A stretch of DNA of 64,000 nucleotides, taken from Chryseobacterium sp. G0201 (lineage in GTDB: Bacteria > Bacteroidota > Bacteroidia > Flavobacteriales > Weeksellaceae). The stretch spans positions 3,038,001 through 3,102,000 of the forward strand of contig NZ_CP033917.1 of NCBI RefSeq assembly GCF_003815655.1, written 5' to 3'. A program made the position numbers and the translations under genes. Shown here one piece after another: positions 55,052-64,000 of the stretch (the first letter of the stretch is position 1; each line of letters starts with the position of its first letter). The notes beneath the pieces are model-generated. The model searched no databases. It saw only the letters and a program-made list of their open reading frames with translations, and was not told the origin of the DNA.

Positions 55052-56188
55052 TTAATTCGTCATTTCAATTGCTCTGCATAAATTTTTATATTCCTGAAAT
55101 GCATCACCGAACTCTTTGGTAAACTCAAAATTGCTCATTTGATATTCTTCATTCACGCCTGTGGATGTCGATAAATGTATTCTGCCATATTGAACTACAG
55201 GTATCTGATAATTATTTTTAAATCTCTTATCGGGTGTGCCATTTTTATTAACCTTTGCCCATGTTTTTCTGATAATTTTAGAGTCTCTTGGAACAGAAGA
55301 TGTTTCGGTGAAGCTGACAGAAGTAGTCATCAGGTTGAGTTCATCAAGGCCAATGATTGCAAAGTTTTGATTATTGGTATACATTATTACAAAAGTGGGG
55401 TAGAAGTAAAGATCTGCTCCATTTATGTTTTGGAAATATAGTGCTTCATAGTTAGATTTTATAATGGGAAGAGATTTTAAACCTAACTTAGTTTCTCTTC
55501 TGTTTACCAATGTGCTGGCATTAGATCTTGCTGCTACACGATCTTGAAAATGTGCACCCGTAATGTCCCAAATACGATGTGATGTACATAAGTTTTTGAA
55601 GGCATTATAAAAACGTTCGTATTTTCTTTTTGTTGGATCATCAAATTGCACATCAATATTAATTGCAGAATTGTCAATGACAATTTTTGTTTCAATGATG
55701 GCCTCTTTTTGAGCATTAATATCTTGATTGATTGTTTGAACAACCTTTTTATTTATTAAGCCATAAATCAATATATAGCTAGCTATTTTTTTTGTTTTAG
55801 AAAAGGATAGGGCTTTTTTTATTTTCTTTAAATCTGTCTCCAATTCAATTTTTTGCCGTTGTGCTACTAAAATAGATTCTTTAATTCCTGACATATCCTG
55901 CGATGTGATTTCGTGTATATCTGCACTGAAAATATTATCAGAAAGATTTCGATGATAATCAGGAACAGGAAGCGGTTGATTTTGAGGTTGTGGAGATCGT
56001 GATGATGAAGATCCTGAAATTTGATATGAATTTGAAAAACCCAGAACGCTCGTGTTTAATCTAGTTCCTGAAGAACTAAAATTTAAGCTAGCTCCCCTTA
56101 GTCCAATGCTTGTGGAGATACCTCTTTTGCTGAAATTTAGATGTACACCCGGTACAATTTTAATTCTTTTTCTATATGACCAAGCCAT
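55052..56188 (-). CDS. DUF4236-domain protein
   Basis: The 378-residue protein begins with the DUF4236 signature R-K-R-I-K-I-V-P-G-V-H-L-N and S-K-R-G-I-S-T-S-I-G, followed by G-A-S-L-N. The rest is a Ser/Pro-rich linker, a helical part (95-175) and a C-terminal mixed domain (200-378). DUF4236 is found next to nucleases and helicases in many accessory regions. It lies 88 bases downstream of the SF1 helicase gene on the same strand. Its role is unknown. Confidence 0.8.
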   Translation of the reverse strand: MAWSYRKRIKIVPGVHLNFSKRGISTSIGLRGASLNFSSSGTRLNTSVLGFSNSYQISGSSSSRSPQPQNQPLPVPDYHRNLSDNIFSADIHEITSQDMSGIKESILVAQRQKIELETDLKKIKKALSFSKTKKIASYILIYGLINKKVVQTINQDINAQKEAIIETKIVIDNSAINIDVQFDDPTKRKYERFYNAFKNLCTSHRIWDITGAHFQDRVAARSNASTLVNRRETKLGLKSLPIIKSNYEALYFQNINGADLYFYPTFVIMYTNNQNFAIIGLDELNLMTTSVSFTETSSVPRDSKIIRKTWAKVNKNGTPDKRFKNNYQIPVVQYGRIHLSTSTGVNEEYQMSNFEFTKEFGDAFQEYKNLCRAIEMTN

Positions 56189-56275
56189 GGTGATAATTTT
56201 TTAATTATTGCTAGTACAAATCTAGATCAACAACCGTAAAAGGTTTTACGGGAAACCATAATTACCATATATTTA

Positions 56276-58834
56276 TTAGCTTTTTATTTCACTCAGCTTT
56301 TTCTTTAATTTCTCCTTTTCACCGCTTCCCGTGGTCGAAAATCTTAACAATGGAACTCCATATTTTTTTAAAATTTCATTCTTCATAGCATCCCTTACAC
56401 CTTGTCGGCTTTCCTTTTTATGATACTCGTAACCATCTACTTCTATCGCTAAGACAGGATTTTTACCGAGCTTATTATAAATCAGAAAATCAAGATGTGT
56501 AGCATGATGTTTAGCGTATTGCTCTTCCTCTTCAGAAAGTTTGTCAAAATCCAACAGAAGATTTCTTAAAGGAAAATGCAGAACCACATCATATTTGGAA
56601 AATTCCTCCTTAGATAAAAGTTCTCTGACCAAAGAGTACATTAAATTCTCGCTGTCGTAAACCGATTTTTTCTTTTGATCTACTAAGAGAGCTATTCGTT
56701 TCTCTTCATAGTCTTTGTACAGATAATCAAAAATAGAGTGTAGCTCACTGTTGATGATGGTGAAATTATAGTAATCAATATACCTGATCAGGTCAGAGAT
56801 ATTATTGTCTTTCTCACTCTCATTTCCATTGACTACCAGAATCAACTGATCTTTTGCTCTGGAGATGGCAACATTCAAACGATTCGGATTATCCGTGAAA
56901 TCAGATATTTCATTATCTACCGTGGAAATGATAATTACATCATTTTCTCTTCCCTGAAATTTGTCTACTGTATCTGCAACGATATCTGTTCCCTTGAAAA
57001 TACTTTGTAGAGCAACTGTCTGATTTCGGTACGGCGTAACAATCCCAAATGGAATATTTTCCAGCTGTTGTTGAGGAATTATTTCCTGTGTTATAACATC
57101 AATCTGTCTTTGATTCATCCGTTCTCTGGCATGATTTCCGGCTACGGTTTTGTAAATAAGCAATGGTTCTCTTTCTGAAGAAGGATCTGAAAGAATTATC
57201 AACTGATTGTTGTAAAATTTTCTGTTACAGAATTCAATGATTTTCGGATGACAGCGGTAGTGTTCTTTTAAAAGTGTTTTCGGAATATTTGGAAATAATT
57301 CTGTTACCGATGATAACAAACTGTGGTTAGAATATCGGTAGGGTTCGATTAAATCAAAAGACTGAAAAATAAGATCAGTTTTTTCTTGGGTTTCTTTATT
57401 GACTACATTTGGAAGTTGTTTTGTATCACCAACAATAATAGCCTGTTTTGCGCAAGATAGAGCAAGAACTCCGGTTGCTAAATCTACCTGTGAAGCTTCA
57501 TCGATAATAACAAAGTCATACATAATATTTTCGGCCAAACTTTTCCTTAGTGAATAAGTAGTACTCATTATGACAGGATAGTCTTTAATGAAATCTTCCG
57601 ATTTGAAACGGAGTTGGTAACTTGTATATTCCGGTCGTTCTTTTCCTTTGTATTTTTTGTAAAGTTGATTCTTAAAAAGCTTCATGGAAACATCCGTATA
57701 TGTTTTCAATTTATTATTGAAAGAGAAATTATGCAAGATTATTTCTACATTTTTCTTTCTTGATTCGAGTTCGGAAATTTTTACCTCATAATATTTAGAC
57801 TGAACTAGACGGATTAGTTCAACATAAGGCAGTTGATAAAAATTTTTGTCTCGAATTCCATAGAAAAAAGGAAAGCTTAGTTTACGCCACCAGTTGAGTT
57901 TTTTACCGGATTGCTCGTAATCTTCAAGAACAATCCAAAGAGAAAGCAGCTGGTCTGAACTGATATTCTTTTTAAAATTTATGTTTGTAAATAAAGATGT
58001 TGAGGTAACAAAATGCTGGTACTCCGTTTTGATATTTTCAATTTCAAGTTTCAGCAACGCCAATTCATTTTTCAGCTCAAGCTTTTCGGATATTTCAGCA
58101 AAAAGTTGAGTGTTTGATTCACGGGATATCTGTTCATCTTCTTCTTTTAGCCTGAAATCTGATAAATCAGGAATTTCTGTTTGAGCGTCGATAAACTCTT
58201 TTTTATTCTGAATGCTTCCCAACAGTGCTGAAATAAACGAAATACCATTCTTCTCCAGTTTTTCAAAAACATTTTTTGTTGCAGAGTTATTGCTTGAAAC
58301 TACCGCCACACTTTGATTGTTCATCACAGCATTAGCTATTATATTAAGGATAGTTTGTGTTTTTCCAGTTCCTGGAGGGCCTTCAATAACACTTAGCGGA
58401 TTTGAAAAAGCATCATTGACCCCATTTTTCTGACTCAGATTAAAGCCAAATGGAAAAATCTCAATGGGAGAGGAATAAATATTTTTCTCTGGTTGTTTTT
58501 GATTAAAATAGTTGGAAAGAATTGAATTCTCTGGAATAAATGAGATTTTTTCGTAACTATTGGCAAGAATATTATTGCCCTCTTCTGTTTTTAAGCCAAT
58601 AGTCTCAGCAATTTCTTTAAAATAATTGAAAATATTTTCTGCTTTTTGAGTTTGTAGAGCAGATTTTATAATCTTAATCTTACTCTGATGATACGAATAA
58701 GATTTACCATTGCTTTTATATGTAACTACACATTTATTTCCCTCGAAAGAGTAGGATTCTATTTCATCGGTTCTGTCTTTGCCGTCGATGTAAATGGCTT
58801 GGGATTTTAATTTGGAAATTGTGTTTTTTTGCAT
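56276..58834 (-). CDS. SF1 helicase (DNA2/NAM7-like) with C-terminal nuclease-fold domain
   Basis: The 852-residue protein has Walker A G-P-P-G-T-G-K-T (about 150-157), Walker B V-I-I-D-E-A-S-Q, G-D-T-K-Q-L-P motif III and L-N-V-A-I-S-R-A-K motif VI. The C-terminal 100 residues read H-L-D-F-L-I-Y, A-I-E-V-D-G-Y-E-Y-H and R-F-S-T-T-G. This is a DUF2726/VSR-like nuclease fold with D and E-x-D residues. Such helicase-nuclease fusions occur in defence systems. It is the first gene of a leftward unit with DUF4236. Confidence 0.8.
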   Translation of the reverse strand: MQKNTISKLKSQAIYIDGKDRTDEIESYSFEGNKCVVTYKSNGKSYSYHQSKIKIIKSALQTQKAENIFNYFKEIAETIGLKTEEGNNILANSYEKISFIPENSILSNYFNQKQPEKNIYSSPIEIFPFGFNLSQKNGVNDAFSNPLSVIEGPPGTGKTQTILNIIANAVMNNQSVAVVSSNNSATKNVFEKLEKNGISFISALLGSIQNKKEFIDAQTEIPDLSDFRLKEEDEQISRESNTQLFAEISEKLELKNELALLKLEIENIKTEYQHFVTSTSLFTNINFKKNISSDQLLSLWIVLEDYEQSGKKLNWWRKLSFPFFYGIRDKNFYQLPYVELIRLVQSKYYEVKISELESRKKNVEIILHNFSFNNKLKTYTDVSMKLFKNQLYKKYKGKERPEYTSYQLRFKSEDFIKDYPVIMSTTYSLRKSLAENIMYDFVIIDEASQVDLATGVLALSCAKQAIIVGDTKQLPNVVNKETQEKTDLIFQSFDLIEPYRYSNHSLLSSVTELFPNIPKTLLKEHYRCHPKIIEFCNRKFYNNQLIILSDPSSEREPLLIYKTVAGNHARERMNQRQIDVITQEIIPQQQLENIPFGIVTPYRNQTVALQSIFKGTDIVADTVDKFQGRENDVIIISTVDNEISDFTDNPNRLNVAISRAKDQLILVVNGNESEKDNNISDLIRYIDYYNFTIINSELHSIFDYLYKDYEEKRIALLVDQKKKSVYDSENLMYSLVRELLSKEEFSKYDVVLHFPLRNLLLDFDKLSEEEEQYAKHHATHLDFLIYNKLGKNPVLAIEVDGYEYHKKESRQGVRDAMKNEILKKYGVPLLRFSTTGSGEKEKLKKKLSEIKS

Positions 58835-59007
58835 CGGTTTATTAGTTCATTACAAATATAATAAACTGTACCAGAAAAATTGTAAAGTCGGAAGATTTGG
58901 AGAATTATTATAAAAAATGAAAAAAACATTGTTGAATGAGGATTCCCGTAATTGACATATTTATTTAATTGCCACTTTTACGATGCTAACAAATAAATAA
59001 AATAATT

Positions 59008-59154
59008 ATGGCAAAAACAACAGCTTTTCACAGCATCAAGCAAACCGTACACCACAACAATACTTCGTGTACGGAGGGTAACAACATTGAAACAGAAAAC
59101 AAGCGGAGCGGAACTGGCGGTAAGCCATTGTGTTCGCACTGCGCTAGACTGTAA
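59008..59154 (+). CDS. Small conserved 48-residue protein with C-x2-C-type end
   Basis: ATG 59008 gives M-A-K-T-T-A-F-H-S-I-K-Q-T-V-H, then N-T-S-C-T-E-G-N-N-I, and ends K-P-L-C-S-H-C-A-R-L. The Cys/His residues suggest a small zinc ribbon or knuckle. A good terminator follows 15 bases later. I recall similar tiny proteins on Bacteroidetes genomes, but the function is unknown. Confidence 0.65.
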   Translation: MAKTTAFHSIKQTVHHNNTSCTEGNNIETENKRSGTGGKPLCSHCARL

Positions 59155-59168
59155 TGATTGTCTAATTT

Positions 59169-59195
59169 TAAGGCTCATCGAAAGATGAGCCTTTT
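59169..59195 (+). terminator. Rho-independent terminator
   Basis: AAGGCTCATC and GATGAGCCTT pair around a GAAA tetraloop with a T run after. Confidence 0.9.
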
Positions 59196-59340
59196 AGATT
59201 AATATCTTAAAAACATATTATTTGCTAATAGATTACTAATTGCATTTTATCAGAACCATTTTTACAATTAATATATCTCATCTGAAATTTAAGACTATTT
59301 TAATCTTATGAACAATTCTCATTTCAAAGTAAAAACGTTT

Positions 59341-60249
59341 TTATAAAATTGAAATGTGGTTGCTGATTTGCTCAATATGATTTTTTATAGACCATTTTTT
59401 AGGAATTCCTAGTCCTGGGTAATGACCACTTTTGTAACTATCCTGAAAGCCTGAAATACCGGTGGTTGTAAAAATCTTATTTGTATCAACAAAATCAACA
59501 AGTTCTGTCAGAGCATCATTATACTTTCTTGCAATTTCACTTTGACCATCTTTATCGTCTGAAACAAAATGATAAATAAAAATTGATGAATGATTGATGA
59601 CGGTCAAATGTAGCGCTACTGAAAAAGCTGCAAAACCTGTCGTATCATTATTTCCAATGATAGTAAAGTCTCCAAATCCTAACGCATTTTTTGAATGGTA
59701 ATCAGAAATATTTGTTTTAAAAATATTCTTAGGTGGATAATCAACGTTTCTACTTTGTTTGAGAAATCCATCATTTATCAAAACACTATTATTATTTGAT
59801 ACTTGCTCAATGTAGCTAGAATCAACCAAATCAGCTAAAAAGATATTATATTCAATAGTACTCAGGCTTTTCAAAAACTGTCGGTCATCGAATTCAAATC
59901 CATGAATTAATGATTTTTTTAAAGTTGGAAATGATTGAATATAATTTGCAATTTCAAGTTTCTCAGTTTCTTTTCGAATTACGTATGCTATTGAAAAATT
60001 TTGGTAATTCTTTAATGCATCATTTATAAAGTGTTCTGTAATCTGTTTAATATCTGGGAATCTTTTTTTTCCAAAATTTAGCACAAGAACAAAATGTATG
60101 TTTTTAGATATTAATTTTGCTATGTTTTTTTTACAATTTGTAACGTTTGCAGGAATGATAACAGGTATAACATTATCATAATGCTTAACGTCTAGTTCAC
60201 AAAGAGCATCTAAATCAAACTGCTTTGCGTTGATGAAAGGAAAATACAT
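59341..60249 (-). CDS. sce7725-family / beta-type protein
   Basis: The 302-residue protein starts M-Y-F-P-F-I-N-A-K-Q-F-D-L-D-A-L and has V-I-P-V-I-I-P-A-N near 28-36. These mark the 'beta'/sce7725 family of accessory proteins. The middle has D-D-R-Q-F-L and the F-G-D-F-T-I-I-G-N phrase. It is preceded 46 bases upstream by an sce7726-like gene, the usual partner. The pair is widespread in defence regions. The mechanism is unknown. Confidence 0.75.
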   Translation of the reverse strand: MYFPFINAKQFDLDALCELDVKHYDNVIPVIIPANVTNCKKNIAKLISKNIHFVLVLNFGKKRFPDIKQITEHFINDALKNYQNFSIAYVIRKETEKLEIANYIQSFPTLKKSLIHGFEFDDRQFLKSLSTIEYNIFLADLVDSSYIEQVSNNNSVLINDGFLKQSRNVDYPPKNIFKTNISDYHSKNALGFGDFTIIGNNDTTGFAAFSVALHLTVINHSSIFIYHFVSDDKDGQSEIARKYNDALTELVDFVDTNKIFTTTGISGFQDSYKSGHYPGLGIPKKWSIKNHIEQISNHISIL

Positions 60250-60295
60250 GGTTGTAGTTTTTATATTAAAGAACTAATATATGTAATATTTCCAA

Positions 60296-61171
60296 TTAAT
60301 TATGCAAAATGGTTAAACAATTCATAATGTTATCGCAATTTGATTTGTTATATCGTTTTGTGAAAGAAATAGGTTTTAGACTTTCAGGAAGTAGTGATAT
60401 TAAATTGATTTGCTCATCTTTAAATTGTCTTAATTTCAATGCTTCGGTAACTAAGTGATGAGCCTCTTCTATAGCTATGGTACAAAATAGACCATAACAA
60501 TATGAAAATATTTGAGTATTGGGGATTTTTGGAATATAACCAAATGTTCTTTCAATAATGTATAAATATTCAGGTTTCCTTAATGCATAAAATAAACTCT
60601 TATGAGTTACGTTACTTAAATTACTGATAGCTTCTTTTTCTAAAATAATTTTACAATTATCATCAAGAACATATATTCCTGCAGAATGCGGAATTATTCT
60701 TTTAACTTTACTTAGATGTTTGTGTGAAATTACAACATTCAAAAATTCAAAAAAATTTTCATAATCACTCATTTGTGATTTTAATCGATCTGTAGAATCA
60801 ATATCTGATTTAATTTCATAAACTGTTGAAGTTCCATTAAAAACAGCGAGATCGGCTTTAGATTTACCAACATTAAATTCCGGAATTGTCACACAATCTT
60901 TAATGCGGTGATTTTTAAGAATAATATCTTTTAAAACGATATTCTTGTAGACATATTCATTCTTATATTTTTTTGATAAAAGCTTATAAAAATTAACATA
61001 TGCCTTTTCAAGTGTAAATTCTTTATAGTCTATGCAAAATTCTTTAAATGTATTAACAATAGCATTAATCTCTTCCTCGTCCTGCAATGCAAAAGAATTA
61101 AAGCTAGCAGTTGAAAAGAGCTTTGAAATTTGTATATAATCTGACTTGTTAAGCTTAGATTTAATTTTCAT
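60296..61171 (-). CDS. sce7726-family nuclease-fold protein
   Basis: The 291-residue protein has K-A-D107-L-A-V-F then V-Y-E119-I-K121-S-D. This is a PD-(D/E)XK-type active-site set found in sce7726 proteins. A later helical part contains A-I-E-E-A-H-H-L near 232-239. It probably cleaves nucleic acid. Its partner sce7725-like gene follows downstream at 59341-60249. Confidence 0.75.
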   Translation of the reverse strand: MKIKSKLNKSDYIQISKLFSTASFNSFALQDEEEINAIVNTFKEFCIDYKEFTLEKAYVNFYKLLSKKYKNEYVYKNIVLKDIILKNHRIKDCVTIPEFNVGKSKADLAVFNGTSTVYEIKSDIDSTDRLKSQMSDYENFFEFLNVVISHKHLSKVKRIIPHSAGIYVLDDNCKIILEKEAISNLSNVTHKSLFYALRKPEYLYIIERTFGYIPKIPNTQIFSYCYGLFCTIAIEEAHHLVTEALKLRQFKDEQINLISLLPESLKPISFTKRYNKSNCDNIMNCLTILHN

Positions 61172-61474
61172 GTTTTACGTAGCAGTCAAAGGTAATAATT
61201 AATTTGAATATCTTTAAAACAGTATTTTATGTATTATGTCATAGTCTTTATAATATCTAGTTTAAATATCTAATTTATCACAACTTAGTTAGTCCTAAAT
61301 TTTCTTATTATATTTCTTTCTTGGGGGAATATGCGATTTGGAAGCTTTAAGCAGAGGAGAATTAATTCCATGTCTAACAAAGATATATTACAGAAATTAC
61401 TTTCTTTACGGTTTCCCGCAATATCTGTTAAATGCTTGTATCTATATTTGAAAAATTAAAAACATCTAATTATC
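61172..61474. other. AT-rich divergent intergenic region
   Basis: About 303 bases lie between the leftward sce7726-like gene and a rightward membrane-protein gene. No gene or clear signal is seen. Confidence 0.45.
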
Positions 61475-62296
61475 ATGATAACTTTAGCGACAGTTCTAAT
61501 AGGATTATTTTTTATATTTCTAATCAATTTCCTAATAATAAAATCTAAAAGGGCTCAATTTCCTAAGCAAACTGAAACTCAAAATCTGAAGTTAACAGAG
61601 AAAACTAGAAACTTAGTAGTGGTTTTAGGATTACTGTTAATATTTTTTTCAGTACTCTACATTAACTTTTATTATCAATCAGCAACAGAAATATTAGCTG
61701 AGAAAGAAAAGAAAGAAGAATTGGATAAACTTTCTCGTAAAAAATTAGCAGAAGACAACGAAATAAAAAGATTGCGATTAACTAAAGAGGAAGTTGAAAT
61801 TTTAAATCAGCATGAAATTTCAGTAAATTCCCTATCAGAAGAAGTCAAAAATACTTACTTAATATTAAAATCACAAAAATATTTTGTGGATACGGAAATT
61901 CTAAGATTCAGCGGTCTTTCTAAAAAAACTAAAGATTCTGAATTCGAAAAGAGAGTAGAAAAAACTAGAGACTCATTAGTGAAAAATGAAAGTATAATTG
62001 GTAAGAGACTGATTGCTAATTCAGAAAAAAAGCAATCTGCTGAAGAATCTGCAGTACGTTTGAAATATGGTGAAGATTTTAGAAATTTATTACTTGACAG
62101 AAATTTAGATATTAAGGTTAAGGTTTTTGGAAAAAATAATAAGAAAATGAAGTTAACATATGTTTTTTTTAATGATATTTGGTTTAGGAAATTTGAAACT
62201 CAAGGATATTTTGATATGATACACGAAAAAGGTTTTACACATATCGAGTTATCAGATGGCTATGGATATGGTAAAGGAATGCAATATGGTTATTAA
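61475..62296 (+). CDS. Membrane-anchored coiled-coil protein of unknown function
   Basis: The 273-residue protein has two N-terminal transmembrane helices (about 3-23 and 48-68). A long Lys/Glu-rich coiled coil (70-170) and a small C-terminal domain (205-273) with Y-V-F-F-N-D-I-W-F and a Gly/Tyr-rich end follow. The coiled coil should be cytoplasmic. I do not recognise it. The location beside nuclease genes suggests a defence link, without direct support. Confidence 0.6.
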   Translation: MITLATVLIGLFFIFLINFLIIKSKRAQFPKQTETQNLKLTEKTRNLVVVLGLLLIFFSVLYINFYYQSATEILAEKEKKEELDKLSRKKLAEDNEIKRLRLTKEEVEILNQHEISVNSLSEEVKNTYLILKSQKYFVDTEILRFSGLSKKTKDSEFEKRVEKTRDSLVKNESIIGKRLIANSEKKQSAEESAVRLKYGEDFRNLLLDRNLDIKVKVFGKNNKKMKLTYVFFNDIWFRKFETQGYFDMIHEKGFTHIELSDGYGYGKGMQYGY

Positions 62297-62329
62297 TTGA
62301 AAGAGCAATTTAACTACAGCTCCTCATAG

Positions 62330-62458
62330 TCTGGAAACTTCGAAGAATGGGTTTGTTCTGAATTATTTAAGCTTGTATTAGAATCACTTGGTATCCCTGA
62401 TGAGTTGAAAGGTTCCTGTCCAATAGATTTAACGGGATATTATAGAACACAAACTTAA
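62330..62458 (+). pseudogene. Small orphan reading fragment
   Basis: The frame reads S-G-N-F-E-E-W-V-C-S-E-L-F-K-L-V and later L-G-I-P-D-E-L-K-G-S-C-P-I-D-L-T-G-Y, ending TAA 62456-62458. It has good amino-acid composition but no start codon, so it is probably the tail of a lost gene. Low certainty. Confidence 0.3.
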
Positions 62459-62589
62459 TAGCTGAGAGTATAAATTCTTTCTCTTTTGAGTCAAAAACTA
62501 AAGAAATATATTTAAATTAGACGATAAAGTTAAAAACATACCAAAATAGTATTAATGTATTCTCAAAATGAGATTGTAAAGAAAGCATT

Positions 62590-63231
62590 TTAAGAAAATT
62601 CTAAATAAGTAGATACCTCTTTTTGTTTTGAATCAATATCTTCTTTTTTTATTGGTAAATCAGAAAAATAAGCAGAACATATCAGATCTAAGGGTGAAAT
62701 TCTGCGATGAGATTCTGCAATATCTTCAACATTCAAACCATGATGGTCAGCAAAATTTTGTAAATAATTATACTCCTGATGAGTTTCTCCAGTCCACTCG
62801 GTATAATCAATATAATTTTCTTCTAAAAATCCTTTTAAAACATTTAGACAGAAACCGGTGCAAGTCATTGTTTGACCAATTTCCTTTTCAAAAAAATGTT
62901 GACCATTTAAGTCAAAGAACTCTCCGGAATAAAAGAAACCATATCTAGGATTTGCCTTTTTTTGAATTTGTTTGCACATCACTATAAATGAAGGAATGAT
63001 TTGTGGATGAATTGTAAAGGTAATTTTATGAAAACAATTTGATCTTATATCTTTATCGTACTTGATAGCATCAGTATCTTCCCCGGTGTAATGGTACTGA
63101 TATGTTTCATCATTGTACTTTATAATAAATACAGAATGAAAAGGATTTCCATCGACATTTTTCCAACAACCTATCGCAATGAAATCACTTTTATAATTCT
63201 TTTCTGTGGCAGTATTTATGAGCTCCAACAT
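62590..63231 (-). CDS. Unrecognised protein with a Cys/His-rich core
   Basis: The 213-residue protein includes F-H-S-V-F-I-I-K-Y near 31-39, then T-C-T-G-F-C-L-N-V-L-K (about 122-132) and T-E-W-T-G-E-T-H. The H-x-V early and C-x2-F-C later could form a papain-like (permuted) peptidase pair, but this is only a guess. Its start lies 1 base after the stop of the upstream gene, so the two are co-translated. Confidence 0.5.
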   Translation of the reverse strand: MLELINTATEKNYKSDFIAIGCWKNVDGNPFHSVFIIKYNDETYQYHYTGEDTDAIKYDKDIRSNCFHKITFTIHPQIIPSFIVMCKQIQKKANPRYGFFYSGEFFDLNGQHFFEKEIGQTMTCTGFCLNVLKGFLEENYIDYTEWTGETHQEYNYLQNFADHHGLNVEDIAESHRRISPLDLICSAYFSDLPIKKEDIDSKQKEVSTYLEFS

Positions 63232-63232
63232 A

Positions 63233-64000
63233 TTACATTTTGTTCATTTGAAGTTCAAAATTACTTAGTACACTATTTCTTATACCTTTTATGTGTTCAT
63301 TATCTTTCATCCCCTTACTTATAATCAGTAAGGTTTTTAATTCATTGATATCGTCAAATAAATTTATCGAGGCTTTTAACATGGTAGCCATATCAGCGAT
63401 TACTGATGGAGAGCTATCAAAAAAATCGTATATTATATCTAATCTATCAATAATATCGTCTTTCTCCTGTAATAGATCAATAAAACTTCTAAAACGTGAT
63501 ATTTGATCTGTAGCTAAAAATGCACAATGAATAAAAGTTGGTTTTACTATATCATTATCAGCAATCTTCTTTTTTACTAAACATGATATATTTTGAAATA
63601 AAAAATCTTTAAGTTCTAAAGCTTCAGAAATTGTACATTCAATAGTTTCCTGACCACCACCAGAATATTCTAAATGATAATTTATGGTTTGCCCACCTAC
63701 CTCATTAAATTTACCGGTAAGAATTCTAAATTCATTTCTATACGATTTATATTTAGATTTTTTTTTAATCTTAGTGGCGTTCTTAATTCTCTCCTCTAGC
63801 TTAATATTGGAATAAAAAAATTGATATTGTAAAACATCGTTCTTAATTTCATTCTGGATATCACGAAGATTTTTAGTAATAATTCCATCGTCAGATTTAC
63901 CTTCTATGGCTTCATCTATTTTCCCATAAATCGTCTGAATTTCATACTTAGAGCCATGAACAACAGCCGCCGCAGAACCTTTTTCAATCGAGAAGATAAC
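63233..64000 (-). CDS. Partial unrecognised gene running off the right edge
   Basis: A continuous minus-strand frame of 255 codons enters from beyond 64000 and stops at TAA 63233-63235. Visible parts are K-G-S-A-A-A-V-V-H-G, a helical D-E-A-I-E-G-K-S-D-D-G and Y-H-L-E-Y-S-G-G-G-Q-E-T-I. A helical C-terminus is rich in Asp and Ile. No family is recognised. It is the upstream partner of the 62590-63231 gene with 1 base between them. Confidence 0.65.
   Translation of the reverse strand, partial: VIFSIEKGSAAAVVHGSKYEIQTIYGKIDEAIEGKSDDGIITKNLRDIQNEIKNDVLQYQFFYSNIKLEERIKNATKIKKKSKYKSYRNEFRILTGKFNEVGGQTINYHLEYSGGGQETIECTISEALELKDFLFQNISCLVKKKIADNDIVKPTFIHCAFLATDQISRFRSFIDLLQEKDDIIDRLDIIYDFFDSSPSVIADMATMLKASINLFDDINELKTLLIISKGMKDNEHIKGIRNSVLSNFELQMNKM

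Noticed and set aside
1..64000. tRNA genes, CRISPR arrays, integrase, intact insertion sequences
   Set aside because: Looked for by eye and not found; the integrase and element ends may lie outside the window.

Overview
The window is low-GC DNA from a member of the Bacteroidetes, most likely a flavobacterium of the Chryseobacterium/Elizabethkingia type. The evidence is CTnDOT-type tra genes in their usual order, TAnnTTTG-like promoter elements, Bacteroidetes-style secreted proteins ending in an L-P-G-V-x-S block, and frequent short AT-rich leaders. No rRNA, tRNA, CRISPR array, intact insertion sequence or integrase was seen.

Region A (1-23060) looks like chromosomal accessory DNA. It opens with a possible bicarbonate/ion cluster: a potassium-type ion channel, a bestrophin-family channel and an LCIB-like carbonic anhydrase. 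An AraC regulator follows. Next come a decayed TPR-AraC regulator, small lipoproteins, an AsmA-like giant envelope protein, an AI-2E family permease, a decayed TRIC/UPF0126 gene, a secreted protein made of two repeats, and a PAP2 phosphatase fused to an outer-membrane barrel-like domain. Three gene types occur twice here: the LCIB gene (a second 3' fragment lies at 16265), the TPR-AraC regulator (decayed in both places) and a tiny lipoprotein with PEPGQ-x-x-MK repeats. The region ends with an operon of four secreted proteins, three of which carry C1q/TNF-like jelly-roll ends, closed by a perfect 17-bp terminator stem.

Region B (about 23250-40774) is the core of a CTnDOT-like integrative conjugative element. 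It holds a truncated remnant, a frameshifted ssb, DUF932 and radC genes. The minus-strand transfer operon reads traA-B-D, a gap, then traE-F-G-I-J-K-L-M-N-O-Q. A structured candidate oriT follows, and then the divergent mobilization genes mobA and mobB. TraP and the VirD4-type coupling protein are not visible, so the element may be defective or may need help in trans.

Region C (40778-64000) is cargo. It has a zeta-toxin-like ATPase with a small overlapping partner. It has a mutagenesis/repair cassette (DnaE-type polymerase, DinB-type polymerase, a divergent XRE-S24 LexA-like regulator with a palindromic operator over its start, and AlkB). It then carries a series of likely defence genes: HEPN plus Mrr-like nuclease, two unrecognised adjacent genes, a PD-(D/E)XK protein with a small partner, DUF4236, an SF1 helicase with a C-terminal nuclease, an sce7726/sce7725-like pair, and an unrecognised group at the right edge. 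Several remnants (excisionase-like gene, N-terminus of a larger gene, nonsense-interrupted small gene) show that this part is being remodelled.

Many of the broken genes differ from an intact frame by one base in or next to a homopolymer. Some may therefore be sequencing or assembly errors rather than true pseudogenes. All family assignments come from reading motifs by eye; no database search was run.
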